Source: an uncultured Alphaproteobacteria bacterium
Lineage (GTDB): Bacteria > Pseudomonadota > Alphaproteobacteria > RF32 > CAG-239
Length of the DNA stretch: 64,000 bases
Assembly (NCBI GenBank): GCA_934277545.1
Contig: CAKQUG010000005.1
Location: forward strand, 1 to 64,000
Direction: 5' to 3'
The notes beneath the pieces were generated by a model. The model made no database searches. It was not told the DNA's origin and worked only from the letters and a program-made list of their open reading frames with translations. Positions 24,185 to 32,677 of the stretch are shown here, piece by piece. Position 1 is the stretch's first letter; each line of letters starts with the position of its first letter. Both the position numbers and the translations under genes were made by a program.

Positions 24185-24241
24185 ATGAAAAATAAGCAAA
24201 CAAAAGGTCTCTCTCTCTCTCTGCAAATCCTATATCTCTAA
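24185..24241 (+). CDS. Leader frame of the pilin-2 locus, out of frame at (TC)7
   Basis: The ATG at 24185 has AGGAAAG upstream and a good promoter. It begins MKNKQTKGLSLSL and, with seven TC units, stops at 24239 after 18 codons. In the pilin frame the text is open from 24196 onward without a stop. Removing one TC unit, or adding two, would join this ATG to GRSMIEML, giving a leader of about 78 residues. I read it as the translation start of a phase-variable pilin-like gene, shown here in the off state. Confidence 0.6.
   Translation: MKNKQTKGLSLSLQILYL
24208..24222 (+). repeat. (TC)7 simple sequence tract
   Basis: Fifteen bases, TC seven times plus T, between the ATG at 24185 and the pilin reading frame. 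The homologous tract at 13127 has eight units. Confidence 0.95.
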
Positions 24242-24335
24242 TTAAGAGCACTTTTTTCGCCGCTGCAGAGGTATTTACAGAGTTTTTCGCTAAAATCAGT
24301 AAATTATCCTATCGCCATTCTTGGCGTCATTATAC

Positions 24336-24394
24336 AACCTCGCCCCTTGCTGGAGAGGTTACTAGATTGCTTCGCTGTACTCGCAATGACGATA
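24336..24394. repeat. Dispersed repeat inside the pilin-2 leader
   Basis: Contains ACCTCGCCCC...GAGAGGTT followed by ATTGCTTCGCTGTACTCGC and AATGACGATAG, the element also seen at 7764-7852 and 13503-13534. In the pilin frame it reads TSPLAGEVTRLLRCTRNDDR. Confidence 0.8.
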
Positions 24395-25041
24395 GAGCAA
24401 GGGACGAGCTTGGCAGGAGTATGATTGAAATGTTAGGTGTTTTGGCAATCATTGCTGTATTGTCAGTCGGAGGAATCGCCGGATTTGGAAAAATGATGAA
24501 AGCCTACCACTGGAACACGGCGTTGGGACAATGGGATGTTTTAATCAACACCTTGGCAAAATATCGAGCAGATTTAAAAATAAATAAAAATCCACCAGAA
24601 GGAGAATCCATACTATCCCTGCTCCCAATTTTGAAAGCCACAGGCGAATTGCCGGACAATATGCAAATAACCAATAATGACCAATATTTAGTGGATGCTC
24701 TCGGCAACAAGTTACAAATTTACAGCCATAACACCGGTTATGTAGGTATTGGATATTTCATTGAAAAAAATGACGCTGAAGCCTGCAAAATGATTCTAAC
24801 CATGGGGCAATATAACCATAACTTAATTCAATTTATCCAATTTTATAATATAGATAAAGAAGATGACAAAAACATAAAGCAAAACAAAGTTTTCGCCGGA
24901 GATTATTACGGCAAATACCAATGCCGGACAGACCGCCCTTGCCTTCGGGATTTAACCGTTTCGCAAATTAACGAACTATGCAAAGAAAATTCGGTTTGTA
25001 AAGAAACTAAAAGCTGCCGCTACCTGGTATATTGGTATTGA
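24367..25041 (+). CDS. Type IV pilin-like protein 2
   Basis: A protein of up to 224 residues from the TTG at 24367, the only near start in the present frame; GGAGAGG lies 9 bases upstream, by chance or not. Prepilin motif G-RSMI-E(+5) followed by the hydrophobic MLGVLAIIAVLSVGGIAGFG. The mature domain of about 200 residues ends with seven Cys in the last 80 residues (CKM, CRTDRPCL, LCKENSVCKETKSC). The real start is probably the ATG at 24185, joined by a change in the TC tract. Paralogues at 7154 and 54874 share the first 30 mature residues but little after. Confidence 0.7.
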   Translation: MLRCTRNDDRARDELGRSMIEMLGVLAIIAVLSVGGIAGFGKMMKAYHWNTALGQWDVLINTLAKYRADLKINKNPPEGESILSLLPILKATGELPDNMQITNNDQYLVDALGNKLQIYSHNTGYVGIGYFIEKNDAEACKMILTMGQYNHNLIQFIQFYNIDKEDDKNIKQNKVFAGDYYGKYQCRTDRPCLRDLTVSQINELCKENSVCKETKSCRYLVYWY

Positions 25042-25128
25042 TAAAACGAATCGGATAATCTGATTTTTTAGCCAAATCTTAACCTCTGTTTTTTATGCTG
25101 ACAGCAGTTATTGTTTATGGAGGAAAAT

Positions 25129-25677
25129 ATGAAAAAATTTTTATTAGCTTTGCTTGCGGCTTTTACCTTTTCGGCAACTGTTTCGGCGGCTGAGGTTAAA
25201 GACCCGGAAAATACTTTGGTTATGCAGCTCAAAGACGGTACTGTTTTAATTGAAATGTATCCCGATGTTGCGCCAAACCATGTGGCACGCATTAAAGAAC
25301 TGACACGCCAAGGCTTTTATGACGGCTTGAAATTTCACCGAGTTATTGACGGATTTATGGCGCAGACCGGCGATCCGAGAGGTAACGGAACCGGCGGCAG
25401 CGGCAAAAATTTAAAAGCCGAATTTAATCATAAACATCACGGACGCGGCACAGTTTCTATGGCACGAGCCGCCTCCCCTGATTCCGCTGACAGCCAATTT
25501 TTTATTTGTTTCGCTGACGCCGGTTTTTTGGACGGGCAATACACAGTTTGGGGACAGGTTATTTCCGGCATGGAATTTGTTGACCACATTAAAAAAGGCG
25601 ACAGCGACAATAACGGCGCGGTTATAAATCCGGATAAGATAATTTCATTAAAAGTATTGGCCGACATTCAGAAATAA
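25129..25677 (+). CDS. Periplasmic cyclophilin-type peptidyl-prolyl isomerase
   Basis: A 182-residue cyclophilin that speeds proline isomerisation in folding proteins. A signal peptide (MKKFLLALLAAFTFSATVSAAE) directs it to the periplasm. The core is canonical: GLKFHRVIDGFMAQTGDP (active-site Arg and Phe), GTVSMARA, DSADSQFFICF and GQYTVWGQVISGM. The ATG at 25129 has GGAGG 6 bases upstream. Single gene with a terminator. Closest to the PpiA/PpiB group. Confidence 0.94.
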   Translation: MKKFLLALLAAFTFSATVSAAEVKDPENTLVMQLKDGTVLIEMYPDVAPNHVARIKELTRQGFYDGLKFHRVIDGFMAQTGDPRGNGTGGSGKNLKAEFNHKHHGRGTVSMARAASPDSADSQFFICFADAGFLDGQYTVWGQVISGMEFVDHIKKGDSDNNGAVINPDKIISLKVLADIQK

Positions 25678-25697
25678 AATCGGTATAAAATCAAAAA

Positions 25698-25732
25698 ACA
25701 TCGCTTATTATTTTTGTGAGCGGTGTTTTTTT
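25698..25732 (+). terminator. Terminator of the cyclophilin gene
   Basis: ACATCGCTTA pairs with TGAGCGGTGT, including two G-T pairs, and is followed by seven T. Confidence 0.78.
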
Positions 25733-25750
25733 ATGTTATATAAACAGAAA

Positions 25751-25790
25751 GCCCCCTAAAAATATCCGAAGATACTTTTAAGGGGGCGCG
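25751..25790 (-). terminator. Terminator of the 25802 gene
   Basis: GCCCCCTTAAAAGTATC and its near complement form a long stem closed by a C-TTCG-G tetraloop on the minus strand, followed by TTTCTGTTT. Confidence 0.85.
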
Positions 25791-25801
25791 GAGACGAGAA
25801 A

Positions 25802-25963
25802 TTAAGATGCAGAACCTGTTACCGGCGATGGTCGAGGAGCCTTGCGCTTCTTGCGGTTGAATTCATCGCGGGTCTTCTGATACTCTGTCTGAATCTTGCT
25901 CTTTTTGTTTTCACCCTTTGCTTTTTTCTTGTTAGCAGAGGTGCGATAAGTTTTCTGTGCCAT
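25802..25963 (-). CDS. Very basic 53-residue protein, unknown function
   Basis: MAQKTYRTSANKKK at the start, then repeated Lys/Arg runs and a PRPSPVTGSAS tail; about 20 of 53 residues are Lys or Arg. It could bind nucleic acid or be a ribosome-associated protein, but I recognise no family. The leader (AAAATTTTTAAAATT) has no Shine-Dalgarno, like the small genes at 5388-7091. Near-consensus promoter at 26019-26046 and a strong terminator mark it as a real, stand-alone gene. Confidence 0.7.
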   Translation of the reverse strand: MAQKTYRTSANKKKAKGENKKSKIQTEYQKTRDEFNRKKRKAPRPSPVTGSAS

Positions 25964-26018
25964 AATTTTAAAAATTTTAGCGAGTTAAAAATATGTTAAT
26001 AATCTCAAAGTGAGATTG

Positions 26019-26046
26019 TTTATACACTCTTTTATTTTTTTGTCAA
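26019..26046 (-). promoter_or_regulatory. Promoter of the 25802 gene
   Basis: On the minus strand TTGACA (26046-26041), 16-base spacer, TATAAA (26024-26019). Confidence 0.75.
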
Positions 26047-26061
26047 GCACATTTTATAAAA

Positions 26062-26105
26062 AAAATTCTTTGTTCAACTCAGAGCCAAACAAAGAATTTT
26101 AATTT
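26062..26105 (-). terminator. Terminator of the 26138 gene
   Basis: AAAATTCTTTGTT and its exact complement around a 13-base loop, followed by eight T on the minus strand. It sits right before the next promoter. Confidence 0.88.
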
Positions 26106-26137
26106 AATACAACCGTTAAAACATTATATTACATTTT

Positions 26138-26407
26138 TTAATATTTCCGGCTAAGTTCCTGCTCAAGCCTGGCAGCTTTTCTATTAAGCCTGTCTATTTT
26201 CTGTCGAGCCACATTTTTAGCACCTTCTGCATCGTCAGCCAATCTTCTCGCATTGTGCTGTAAAGCCTTATTTGATTGTTCGGCTTTTTCAAGTCTTGAA
26301 AAAAGATACTCAAGACGCTGTTCTTCGGTCATTTGGCTAAAATTACGGGCATCTTTAGGCGAAAGCCCATATTTTTGTGCCAGCCAATAACATTTATGCT
26401 CATCCAT
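26138..26407 (-). CDS. Small coiled-coil protein, unknown function
   Basis: An 89-residue protein. Residues 1-30 look globular (CYWLAQKYGLSPKDARNFSQMTEEQRLEYLF); 35-88 form a strongly charged amphipathic helix with heptad spacing (LEKAEQSNKALQHNARRLA and LNRKAARLEQELSRKY), likely a coiled coil. No family recognised. The leader has no Shine-Dalgarno. A TTGACA lies at 26486-26481 (minus) but the best -10 candidates are 14 or 21 bases away, so the promoter is uncertain. Confidence 0.68.
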   Translation of the reverse strand: MDEHKCYWLAQKYGLSPKDARNFSQMTEEQRLEYLFSRLEKAEQSNKALQHNARRLADDAEGAKNVARQKIDRLNRKAARLEQELSRKY

Positions 26408-26514
26408 AATACTTAAAATTTAAACATAATTATTTAATAAAAATTCAAAAACAATTATAGTTTATACACTTACATTTTTCTGTCAACCTCTTTCCGCCAA
26501 ATATTTGCTATACA

Positions 26515-26546
26515 TATACAAAAACCGCCTTTATGGCGGCTTTTCT
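26515..26546 (-). terminator. Terminator of the fabZ operon
   Basis: On the minus strand GCCGCC-ATAAA-GGCGGT stem followed by TTTTTG, 20 bases after the fabZ stop; A/T runs on both sides make it possibly bidirectional. Confidence 0.88.
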
Positions 26547-26567
26547 ATTTTTGGTTATTTCAGCAGA

Positions 26568-27017
26568 TTATTCAATAATCATTGCAGTTAAATCGGCTTC
26601 GGAAACAACTTGGTCGTCAACCATACCAACAGCATGGAACACAAAAATGTTACGGCGTTCTTTAACTTTTTCAACGTGCATTCTCAGCTGGTCGCCCGGA
26701 CGAACCGGTTTGCGGAACTTCACACCGTCAACTGCCATAAACAAAACACTGCGTTTTTTGTTGGCGTAATCCGGATCGGCGCTCATTACCACACAGCCGG
26801 CAGACTGCGCCATAGCTTCAACTTGCAGCACACCCGGCATAATCGGATTTCCCGGGAAATGACCTTGGAAAAATTCTTCATTCATAGTTAAATTTTTAAT
26901 ACCTACGCCTTTAACTCCCGGTTCTTCAACTTCTAATCTGTCCACCAGCAAAAACGGATAACGGTGCGGCAACATTTTCATTACTTCATCAATGTTATAA
27001 ATTTTCTTTTCAGACAT
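26568..27017 (-). CDS. fabZ: 3-hydroxyacyl-ACP dehydratase FabZ
   Basis: A 149-residue hot-dog-fold dehydratase of fatty acid elongation. The active-site His53 and Glu67 sit in GHFPGNPIMPGVLQVEAMAQ. AGAGAGG precedes the ATG. It lies 12 bases after lpxD, as the last gene of the pyrH-to-fabZ block. FabZ and LpxD compete for the same 3-hydroxyacyl-ACP pool, which explains their linkage. lpxA, normally next, is missing and a terminator follows. Confidence 0.97.
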   Translation of the reverse strand: MSEKKIYNIDEVMKMLPHRYPFLLVDRLEVEEPGVKGVGIKNLTMNEEFFQGHFPGNPIMPGVLQVEAMAQSAGCVVMSADPDYANKKRSVLFMAVDGVKFRKPVRPGDQLRMHVEKVKERRNIFVFHAVGMVDDQVVSEADLTAMIIE

Positions 27018-27029
27018 TTTTTCCTCTCT

Positions 27030-28043
27030 TTATTTTTTTGAATTTTTTTGTAAAAATGCGACTTGACGCATAAAGTCCTTAAACGGCACGCACGGACTAC
27101 CCATCATCACGGCGCCGTCTTCAATATCACGCATAACGCCGGACTGAGCAGCAATTTGCACACCGCTGCCGATATGCAAGTGGTCAGCCAAACCGACCTG
27201 TCCGCCGCAAACGACATAATCGCCTAAAGTACAGCTGCCGGCAATACCAACCTGCGAAACAATCACGCAGCCGCGTCCTAATTTATCATTGTGGGCAATC
27301 TGCACCAAGTTATCAATACGGCAACCGTCGCCGATAACCGTATCGTCCAAAGCGCCGCGGTCAATACACGAATTAGCACCGATTTCCACATCATTTCCAA
27401 TAATCACGCGTCCAAGCTGCGGAATACGGTGGTGATGACCGTTCATCAGTTGAAAGCCAAATCCGTCTTGTCCGATACGCGCACCGGTATAAATATAACA
27501 ATTATTACCAATCAGCGCATAAGCTATCGAGGCACCGGCGCCGATACGGCAATCACGGCCGATTTTGCAATCATGCGCAATTACAACATTGGCTTCAATG
27601 CGACAGTTATCGCCGACGACCACATTATCTTCAATTACCACATTAGCGCCAATCGAGCAGCCTGCGCCGATTGTGGCAAACATAGATATTTTAGCGCTCG
27701 GGTCAATTTCCGTCTCCGGCTTTTTTTCGGCATACATATACTCGTTAAGATGAATAAAGGCTTCTTTCGGATTTTCACAAACCAAAGCAACCACATCTGG
27801 CGGCAAAAATTGCTGCAAAGCCTCGGTGGTTACGCAAGCCTTAGCCTTAATTTCCGCAGCTTGCTCTTTGCTTTTGCGATCATAGAAAAAGCAAATTTCA
27901 TCAGAATTTGCCGACTGCATGGTGGCTATGCCTTTGATTTTTTCGTCAGTCTTAGACGAATCGCTCAGCACCGCGCCGATAACTTTTGCCACCTCGGCTA
28001 AGGTTACGTTTTCTTTTATATTATAAAAATTTTTATCTACCAT
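27030..28043 (-). CDS. lpxD: UDP-3-O-acylglucosamine N-acyltransferase
   Basis: A 337-residue trimeric acyltransferase that adds the N-linked 3-hydroxyacyl chain in lipid A synthesis. An N-terminal uridine-binding domain (about 1-105) precedes a left-handed beta-helix of hexapeptide repeats ([20 protein letters not shown] and onward), with a His in [13 protein letters not shown] matching the catalytic position. AGGAGA before the ATG. Lies 9 bases after bamA. Confidence 0.97.
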   Translation of the reverse strand: MVDKNFYNIKENVTLAEVAKVIGAVLSDSSKTDEKIKGIATMQSANSDEICFFYDRKSKEQAAEIKAKACVTTEALQQFLPPDVVALVCENPKEAFIHLNEYMYAEKKPETEIDPSAKISMFATIGAGCSIGANVVIEDNVVVGDNCRIEANVVIAHDCKIGRDCRIGAGASIAYALIGNNCYIYTGARIGQDGFGFQLMNGHHHRIPQLGRVIIGNDVEIGANSCIDRGALDDTVIGDGCRIDNLVQIAHNDKLGRGCVIVSQVGIAGSCTLGDYVVCGGQVGLADHLHIGSGVQIAAQSGVMRDIEDGAVMMGSPCVPFKDFMRQVAFLQKNSKK

Positions 28044-28052
28044 TATATTCTC

Positions 28053-30314
28053 CTAGAGGCTTGTACCAAAGTTCAAGCGGAATACTTCAGTTTTATCATA
28101 GTCGGTCTTGCTGATAGGGAATCCGAAATCAATATCAATTTTGCCCATTGGCGACATCCAGTCAAAACCGAAACCGACAGAACTGCGAATTTTTGATGAA
28201 TAATCAATTTTTTGCGAATCGAAATTATCAGGTTTACCCAACATACCGATATCCCAGAAAGTACGTCCTTTAATACCAAGTTCGTCTAAACCAATCGGGA
28301 AGGTCATTTCTACACCGGAATACATCATCCAGTTACCGCCCAAAGCGTCGTCCGTGCGTTTATCACGCGCGCCGATACCGGCAAACTCAAAGCCGCGCAA
28401 AGTTTGTCCGCCTAAATAATAGCGGTCGGACAAGCGCACATTTTCTCCGCTGTAGCCGGCAATGTAGCCACCGGTTGCAAACATTTTGAAAGTGTAATAA
28501 TCAGCAAGCGTATAGAATTTATAGGCTTTGGCGTCAAATTTATTATATTTGTCATCTCCGCCCAAGCCGGCAAAATCGTTACCAAACGACAGATAGTAAC
28601 CTTCTTTGGTATTGATGGCGTTATCACGTTTATCATAAACAAAAGTCTGACCGATTGCCGACGCCGTGCTGCTGCCTTCTTCGGCTTTTACAAATTCGGA
28701 AGCATACGATTTGACGTGATTTACTTCATTTTTGCTCAAAGTATAACGAGCATAGTGAGAAAAGTCGTCAGTGTAGTTCCAGCCAAAGCGAACTCTTCCG
28801 CCCTTAGAGCTGGTGTCATAAGAAGCCTCATCTTCATAGTCTTGTTCTGTCATAAACAAATCGGTACCGGCGCTCAAACGGCGGCCTAAGAAATACGGTT
28901 CGGTAAAACTGATGTCATAATCTCTGGTTCTTTGCGAAATACCGATATTAAAACCTAATTCCTGACCGCGGCCGCGGAAGTTATTTTCGGTTACGCCGGC
29001 TCTCAGTAAAGCACCGTTGGTGGTAGAATATCCGATACCTACATTAAAGTAACCGGTTGATTTTTCTTCAACATTAACATTCAAATCCGCCTTATTCGGT
29101 CCGGTCGGTTCGGTTTGAATATCTACTTTGCTGAAGTAGTTAAGATTTTCTACATTACGACGCGAATCGCGCAATTTAGACACATTCAAAGCGTCGCCTT
29201 CGTCTATGCGAAACTCTCGGCGGATTACCTCGTCTAAAGTACGATCATTGCCGGTAATGTTAATACGGTCAACAAACACGCGCTGACTTTCGGTTACGTT
29301 AAACACCAAATCGACAGTTCCGGCGGCGTTGTTGCGTACCAATTCAGAATCCACATCCACAAAAGCAAAGCCTTTTTTGCCTAAAGTTTCGGTCATGGCG
29401 CTGATAGATTTATCAACCAAGTCAGCATTGTACCAATCGCCGGAATCAAGTTCAACGTTGTCATACAACGGAGCTGTATCCACATCCTTAACTTCTGATT
29501 TTATGCTGATTTTACCGATTTTATAGCGCGGGCCCTCATTCAGAGTAAAGGTCAAAATGAATGACTTTTTGTCAGCACTGAGCTCGGCAATGGCTGATTC
29601 AACTTTGAAATCGGCATAACCGCGGTTGGTATAAAAACGGCGAAGCAGCTCTTTATCATAGTTCATTTTTTCGGCATCATAAGTTTCAGAAGAAGTGAAA
29701 ATACGATACCAACGGCTTTCCTTGCTCATAATTTCATCTTGCAAATCAGAGTTGGAATAGTGCGTATTGCCCAAAAAGTTAATTTTATCAATTTTAGCGG
29801 CTGAACCTTCGTCAATTTCATAAATCAAATCAACTCGGCTGTCATCGCGCTTAATGATTTTCGGCTCGACAGATACGGTATAGCGTCCGGTTTTGCGGTA
29901 CACATCCAAAATACGCTGCACGTCCTGCTGCACTTTGGCTTTGTCATAAATTGAACGAGGGCCTAACTGTACTTCGCTTTCCAAAATTTTATCATCAATT
30001 TTGTCGTTGCCGTCAAACGCGCGTTTGCCGATAACCGGATTTTCTTTTACGTTAATAACAAGCGTGTCATTCTTTGATGTATCAAAGTTTACATCGCTGA
30101 ACAAACCGGTGTCATACAGGCGTTTAAATGAGCTGTCCAGTTTATCTTGCGAAACTGTGGAATTTTGTTTGATGTTCAAGTAAGAAAGCACTGTCGCTTT
30201 TTCCACTCGCTGCAAACCGTTAACTTCTATTTTTTTAACCAGCATATCCGAAGCCATGGCTTCAAAAGCCAACAAGCTGGTTGCCATCACACCGACAAAA
30301 AGTTCTTTTTTCAT
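28053..30314 (-). CDS. bamA: Outer membrane assembly factor BamA
   Basis: A 753-residue Omp85 protein that inserts beta-barrels into the outer membrane. Signal peptide (1-21, ending MASD), five POTRA domains (about 24-345; VKKIEVNGLQRVEKATVLSYL begins the first), then a 16-strand barrel ending in FRLNFGTSL with a C-terminal hydrophobic signature. The barrel holds the conserved GGQTLRGFEFAGIGARD (cf. GGxxxRGF) in loop 6. GGAGT lies 12 bases before the ATG. Fifth in the eight-gene operon order after rseP. Confidence 0.97.
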   Translation of the reverse strand: MKKELFVGVMATSLLAFEAMASDMLVKKIEVNGLQRVEKATVLSYLNIKQNSTVSQDKLDSSFKRLYDTGLFSDVNFDTSKNDTLVINVKENPVIGKRAFDGNDKIDDKILESEVQLGPRSIYDKAKVQQDVQRILDVYRKTGRYTVSVEPKIIKRDDSRVDLIYEIDEGSAAKIDKINFLGNTHYSNSDLQDEIMSKESRWYRIFTSSETYDAEKMNYDKELLRRFYTNRGYADFKVESAIAELSADKKSFILTFTLNEGPRYKIGKISIKSEVKDVDTAPLYDNVELDSGDWYNADLVDKSISAMTETLGKKGFAFVDVDSELVRNNAAGTVDLVFNVTESQRVFVDRINITGNDRTLDEVIRREFRIDEGDALNVSKLRDSRRNVENLNYFSKVDIQTEPTGPNKADLNVNVEEKSTGYFNVGIGYSTTNGALLRAGVTENNFRGRGQELGFNIGISQRTRDYDISFTEPYFLGRRLSAGTDLFMTEQDYEDEASYDTSSKGGRVRFGWNYTDDFSHYARYTLSKNEVNHVKSYASEFVKAEEGSSTASAIGQTFVYDKRDNAINTKEGYYLSFGNDFAGLGGDDKYNKFDAKAYKFYTLADYYTFKMFATGGYIAGYSGENVRLSDRYYLGGQTLRGFEFAGIGARDKRTDDALGGNWMMYSGVEMTFPIGLDELGIKGRTFWDIGMLGKPDNFDSQKIDYSSKIRSSVGFGFDWMSPMGKIDIDFGFPISKTDYDKTEVFRLNFGTSL

Positions 30315-30330
30315 TTTTATATTTTACTCC

Positions 30331-31761
30331 TTAGTCAAACCACCGGTTAATCAAGTGCATAACGTCATTCCACGTTGCCAAAACCATAATGGCTAAAATA
30401 ATCAAAAGTCCAAACTTGAAAATATAATCCTTTACACGAGGCTTTAATTCACGACGGGTAATCATTTCGCACAAATAAATCACCACATGTCCGCCGTCTA
30501 AAACCGGAACCGGCAAAATGTTAATCAAGCCTAAATTTACGGACAACAGCGCCATAAAATAAAGGAAACCGATTAAACCGCCGGTTTTACTGACATCACC
30601 GGACATTTCGGCAATGCGAATAATTCCGCCCACATCTTTGCCGCCACGTTGACCGGTAATCATTTGACCGACGGCGCGCAAAGTGGTTGCGGTCAAGTCA
30701 TACGCTTCATAAAAACCGGATTTTACGGCATCGCCGAAAGTCATGTTATCATCAGCCAAAATAATTCCCGGCATAGACTGAATGCCCAGCATACGGCGCT
30801 TAGCCGGTTTGCTGCCGTCGCCAGCGTCAAAAGCAGTTTCTCTCAGCACTGCCGTAACTTTCAGCGGACGGCGGACTTTCAGTTCAATTTCATCCTCGAC
30901 ATGAGCCGAAACAAAATCTTTCAGCTGAATAAAATCTTTAAGTTCCACACCGTTAACGCTATCCAGCAAATCCCCGCTTTGCATACCTGCTTCCGCCGCA
31001 GCGCTACCGGCAATCACATTGCCTATTTCCGCCGGAGACGGTAACAGTTCGCCGGTCTTTTCATCCACAGGAGCCGGCAAAGACATCAACCCCAAAATGC
31101 GTTCTTTTTTAGGCTCGGCCGTGCAACAAGGTACTTCAACCTCTTTAGTGAACAGCTTATAAGTTAAAGGGCGTTCGATTTCGACAACAACTTCATCGGT
31201 TGTCGCTAAAGAAATTTCATTGCTGATAGACTGAAAATCCGGAGTTTTATTGCCGTTTATACTGATAATTCTGTCGCCCGGCTTAATTCCGGCCGCATCA
31301 GCGGCTTCACCTTCAACCACGGCTCCGACAACCGACGGATAAACAATTTTGCCGTAGCTGTAAAAAATACCGATAAAAACTAAAATGGCGAACAAATAGT
31401 TAAAGGCCGGACCTGCAACCACAATCGCCAATTTTTTCCAGCTTTTCTGATAAAGAAAAGCATGTTTTTTATCTTCTTCCGAAAGTTCAGAGGCTTTTTC
31501 ATCTGAGGTGGAAGAAGATGCGTCGGCATCACCTAAAAACTGGCAATATCCGCCTAACGGAACGGCACAGATTTTCCATTTTGTACCGTGTTTATCAGTG
31601 CGGCTCCACAGTTCTTTGCCGAATCCGATAGAAAAATCGGAAACAGCCACACCCAAACTGCGGGCAATAATAAAATGGCCAAACTCATGCACAAACACCA
31701 GCACGCCCAAAAGGACGATAAACGGCACAATATAATAGATAATATTCAGCAAAATTTCCAT
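30331..31761 (-). CDS. rseP: Site-2 zinc metalloprotease RseP
   Basis: A 476-residue inner membrane protease that cleaves within membranes (anti-sigma factors and remnant signal peptides). The zinc site VHEFGH lies near residue 25 and the third ligand region is PVPVLDGGH near the C-terminus. Two PDZ domains lie between (VVEGEAADAAGIKPGDRI, IAGSAAAEAGMQSGDLL). An acidic Ser-rich insertion (DADASSSTSDEKASELSEED) follows the first helix. I chose the ATG at 31761 since AAGGTG is 7 bases upstream; a GTG at 31770 overlaps it. Confidence 0.95.
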   Translation of the reverse strand: MEILLNIIYYIVPFIVLLGVLVFVHEFGHFIIARSLGVAVSDFSIGFGKELWSRTDKHGTKWKICAVPLGGYCQFLGDADASSSTSDEKASELSEEDKKHAFLYQKSWKKLAIVVAGPAFNYLFAILVFIGIFYSYGKIVYPSVVGAVVEGEAADAAGIKPGDRIISINGNKTPDFQSISNEISLATTDEVVVEIERPLTYKLFTKEVEVPCCTAEPKKERILGLMSLPAPVDEKTGELLPSPAEIGNVIAGSAAAEAGMQSGDLLDSVNGVELKDFIQLKDFVSAHVEDEIELKVRRPLKVTAVLRETAFDAGDGSKPAKRRMLGIQSMPGIILADDNMTFGDAVKSGFYEAYDLTATTLRAVGQMITGQRGGKDVGGIIRIAEMSGDVSKTGGLIGFLYFMALLSVNLGLINILPVPVLDGGHVVIYLCEMITRRELKPRVKDYIFKFGLLIILAIMVLATWNDVMHLINRWFD

Positions 31762-31771
31762 TTTTATCACC

Positions 31772-32677
31772 TTATCTCATAATATATACAAAAAACAAAT
31801 ACACAAACGGAGCGGCAAAAATTAAACCGTCGACACGGTCAAAAACTCCGCCGTGCCCCGGAATCAATTTACTGGAATCCTTAACTCCGACTTTGCGTTT
31901 AATAGCAGATTCAATCAAATCGCCGATTTGTGCCAATATTGCAATCAATGCGGCAACAAAAGCATACATCATCTGGTCGTTAATATTCCAAACATAGCGC
32001 AAATTCAACGGAGAATAGGTAAATGAAATATGGTTGAAACTGTTAGAATAAAAAGGAATATCAATAACTTCGGTGCAAACGTACATAAAGATTATGCTGA
32101 CGGATATAGACAATAAAATACCGCCGAACAATCCGGACCAAGTTTTGTTAGGGCTGATTTTCGGAGCCAATTTCGGACCGCGCAAATTGCAACCGACAAC
32201 CAAGCCGCCGATGTCCATACTCCAAACCATCAGGAAAAACCACAATGTCATCATAAAACTGTAATTGTATTGCGGGTCATAATAGCCTTCACTCGGGTCA
32301 AAGCAGCGATACATCCAAATCAGCGAGCCGATACCGATAGAAATATAAGGCACGCCCAGCACCACCAACGAACGGTGTTTTTCTTTTTCGGCAATAAACC
32401 AAACCACCAGCGAAGTTACGGCAATCATGGTAAACAAAACGGCAAAATTATAGCTCCACAGCGAAACAGCCAAACTCATCACATAGGCTGCTACATACGC
32501 TGACGCCTTTTGCGATGACAACAGGTTAGCCCACTCCCAAGCCAGCAAACCGCCGACAACTACCGCCAAAACTTCCACATACGGACTGCCGATATACAAA
32601 ACGTCAACCGCCACCGGAATCATGACAATAGCTGCCAAAATTCTTTTGGTTATCGCACCCAATTTACGACTTACCAT
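31772..32677 (-). CDS. cdsA: Phosphatidate cytidylyltransferase
   Basis: A 301-residue membrane enzyme that makes CDP-diacylglycerol from phosphatidate and CTP, the branch point of phospholipid synthesis. The family signature is complete near the C-terminus: SAIKRKVGVKDSSKLIPGHG followed by GVFDRVDG; SPNKTWSGLFGG is the second conserved block. About eight transmembrane helices. The ATG at 32677 follows GGGAGAGA and overlaps the end of uppS by 14 bases; an upstream in-frame start at 32710 would overlap more. Confidence 0.95.
   Translation of the reverse strand: MVSRKLGAITKRILAAIVMIPVAVDVLYIGSPYVEVLAVVVGGLLAWEWANLLSSQKASAYVAAYVMSLAVSLWSYNFAVLFTMIAVTSLVVWFIAEKEKHRSLVVLGVPYISIGIGSLIWMYRCFDPSEGYYDPQYNYSFMMTLWFFLMVWSMDIGGLVVGCNLRGPKLAPKISPNKTWSGLFGGILLSISVSIIFMYVCTEVIDIPFYSNSFNHISFTYSPLNLRYVWNINDQMMYAFVAALIAILAQIGDLIESAIKRKVGVKDSSKLIPGHGGVFDRVDGLIFAAPFVYLFFVYIMR

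Noticed and set aside
27291..28001. Long open frame on the plus strand opposite lpxD (236 codons)
   Set aside because: Antisense shadow of a well-conserved gene, with no ribosome-binding site or recognisable domain.
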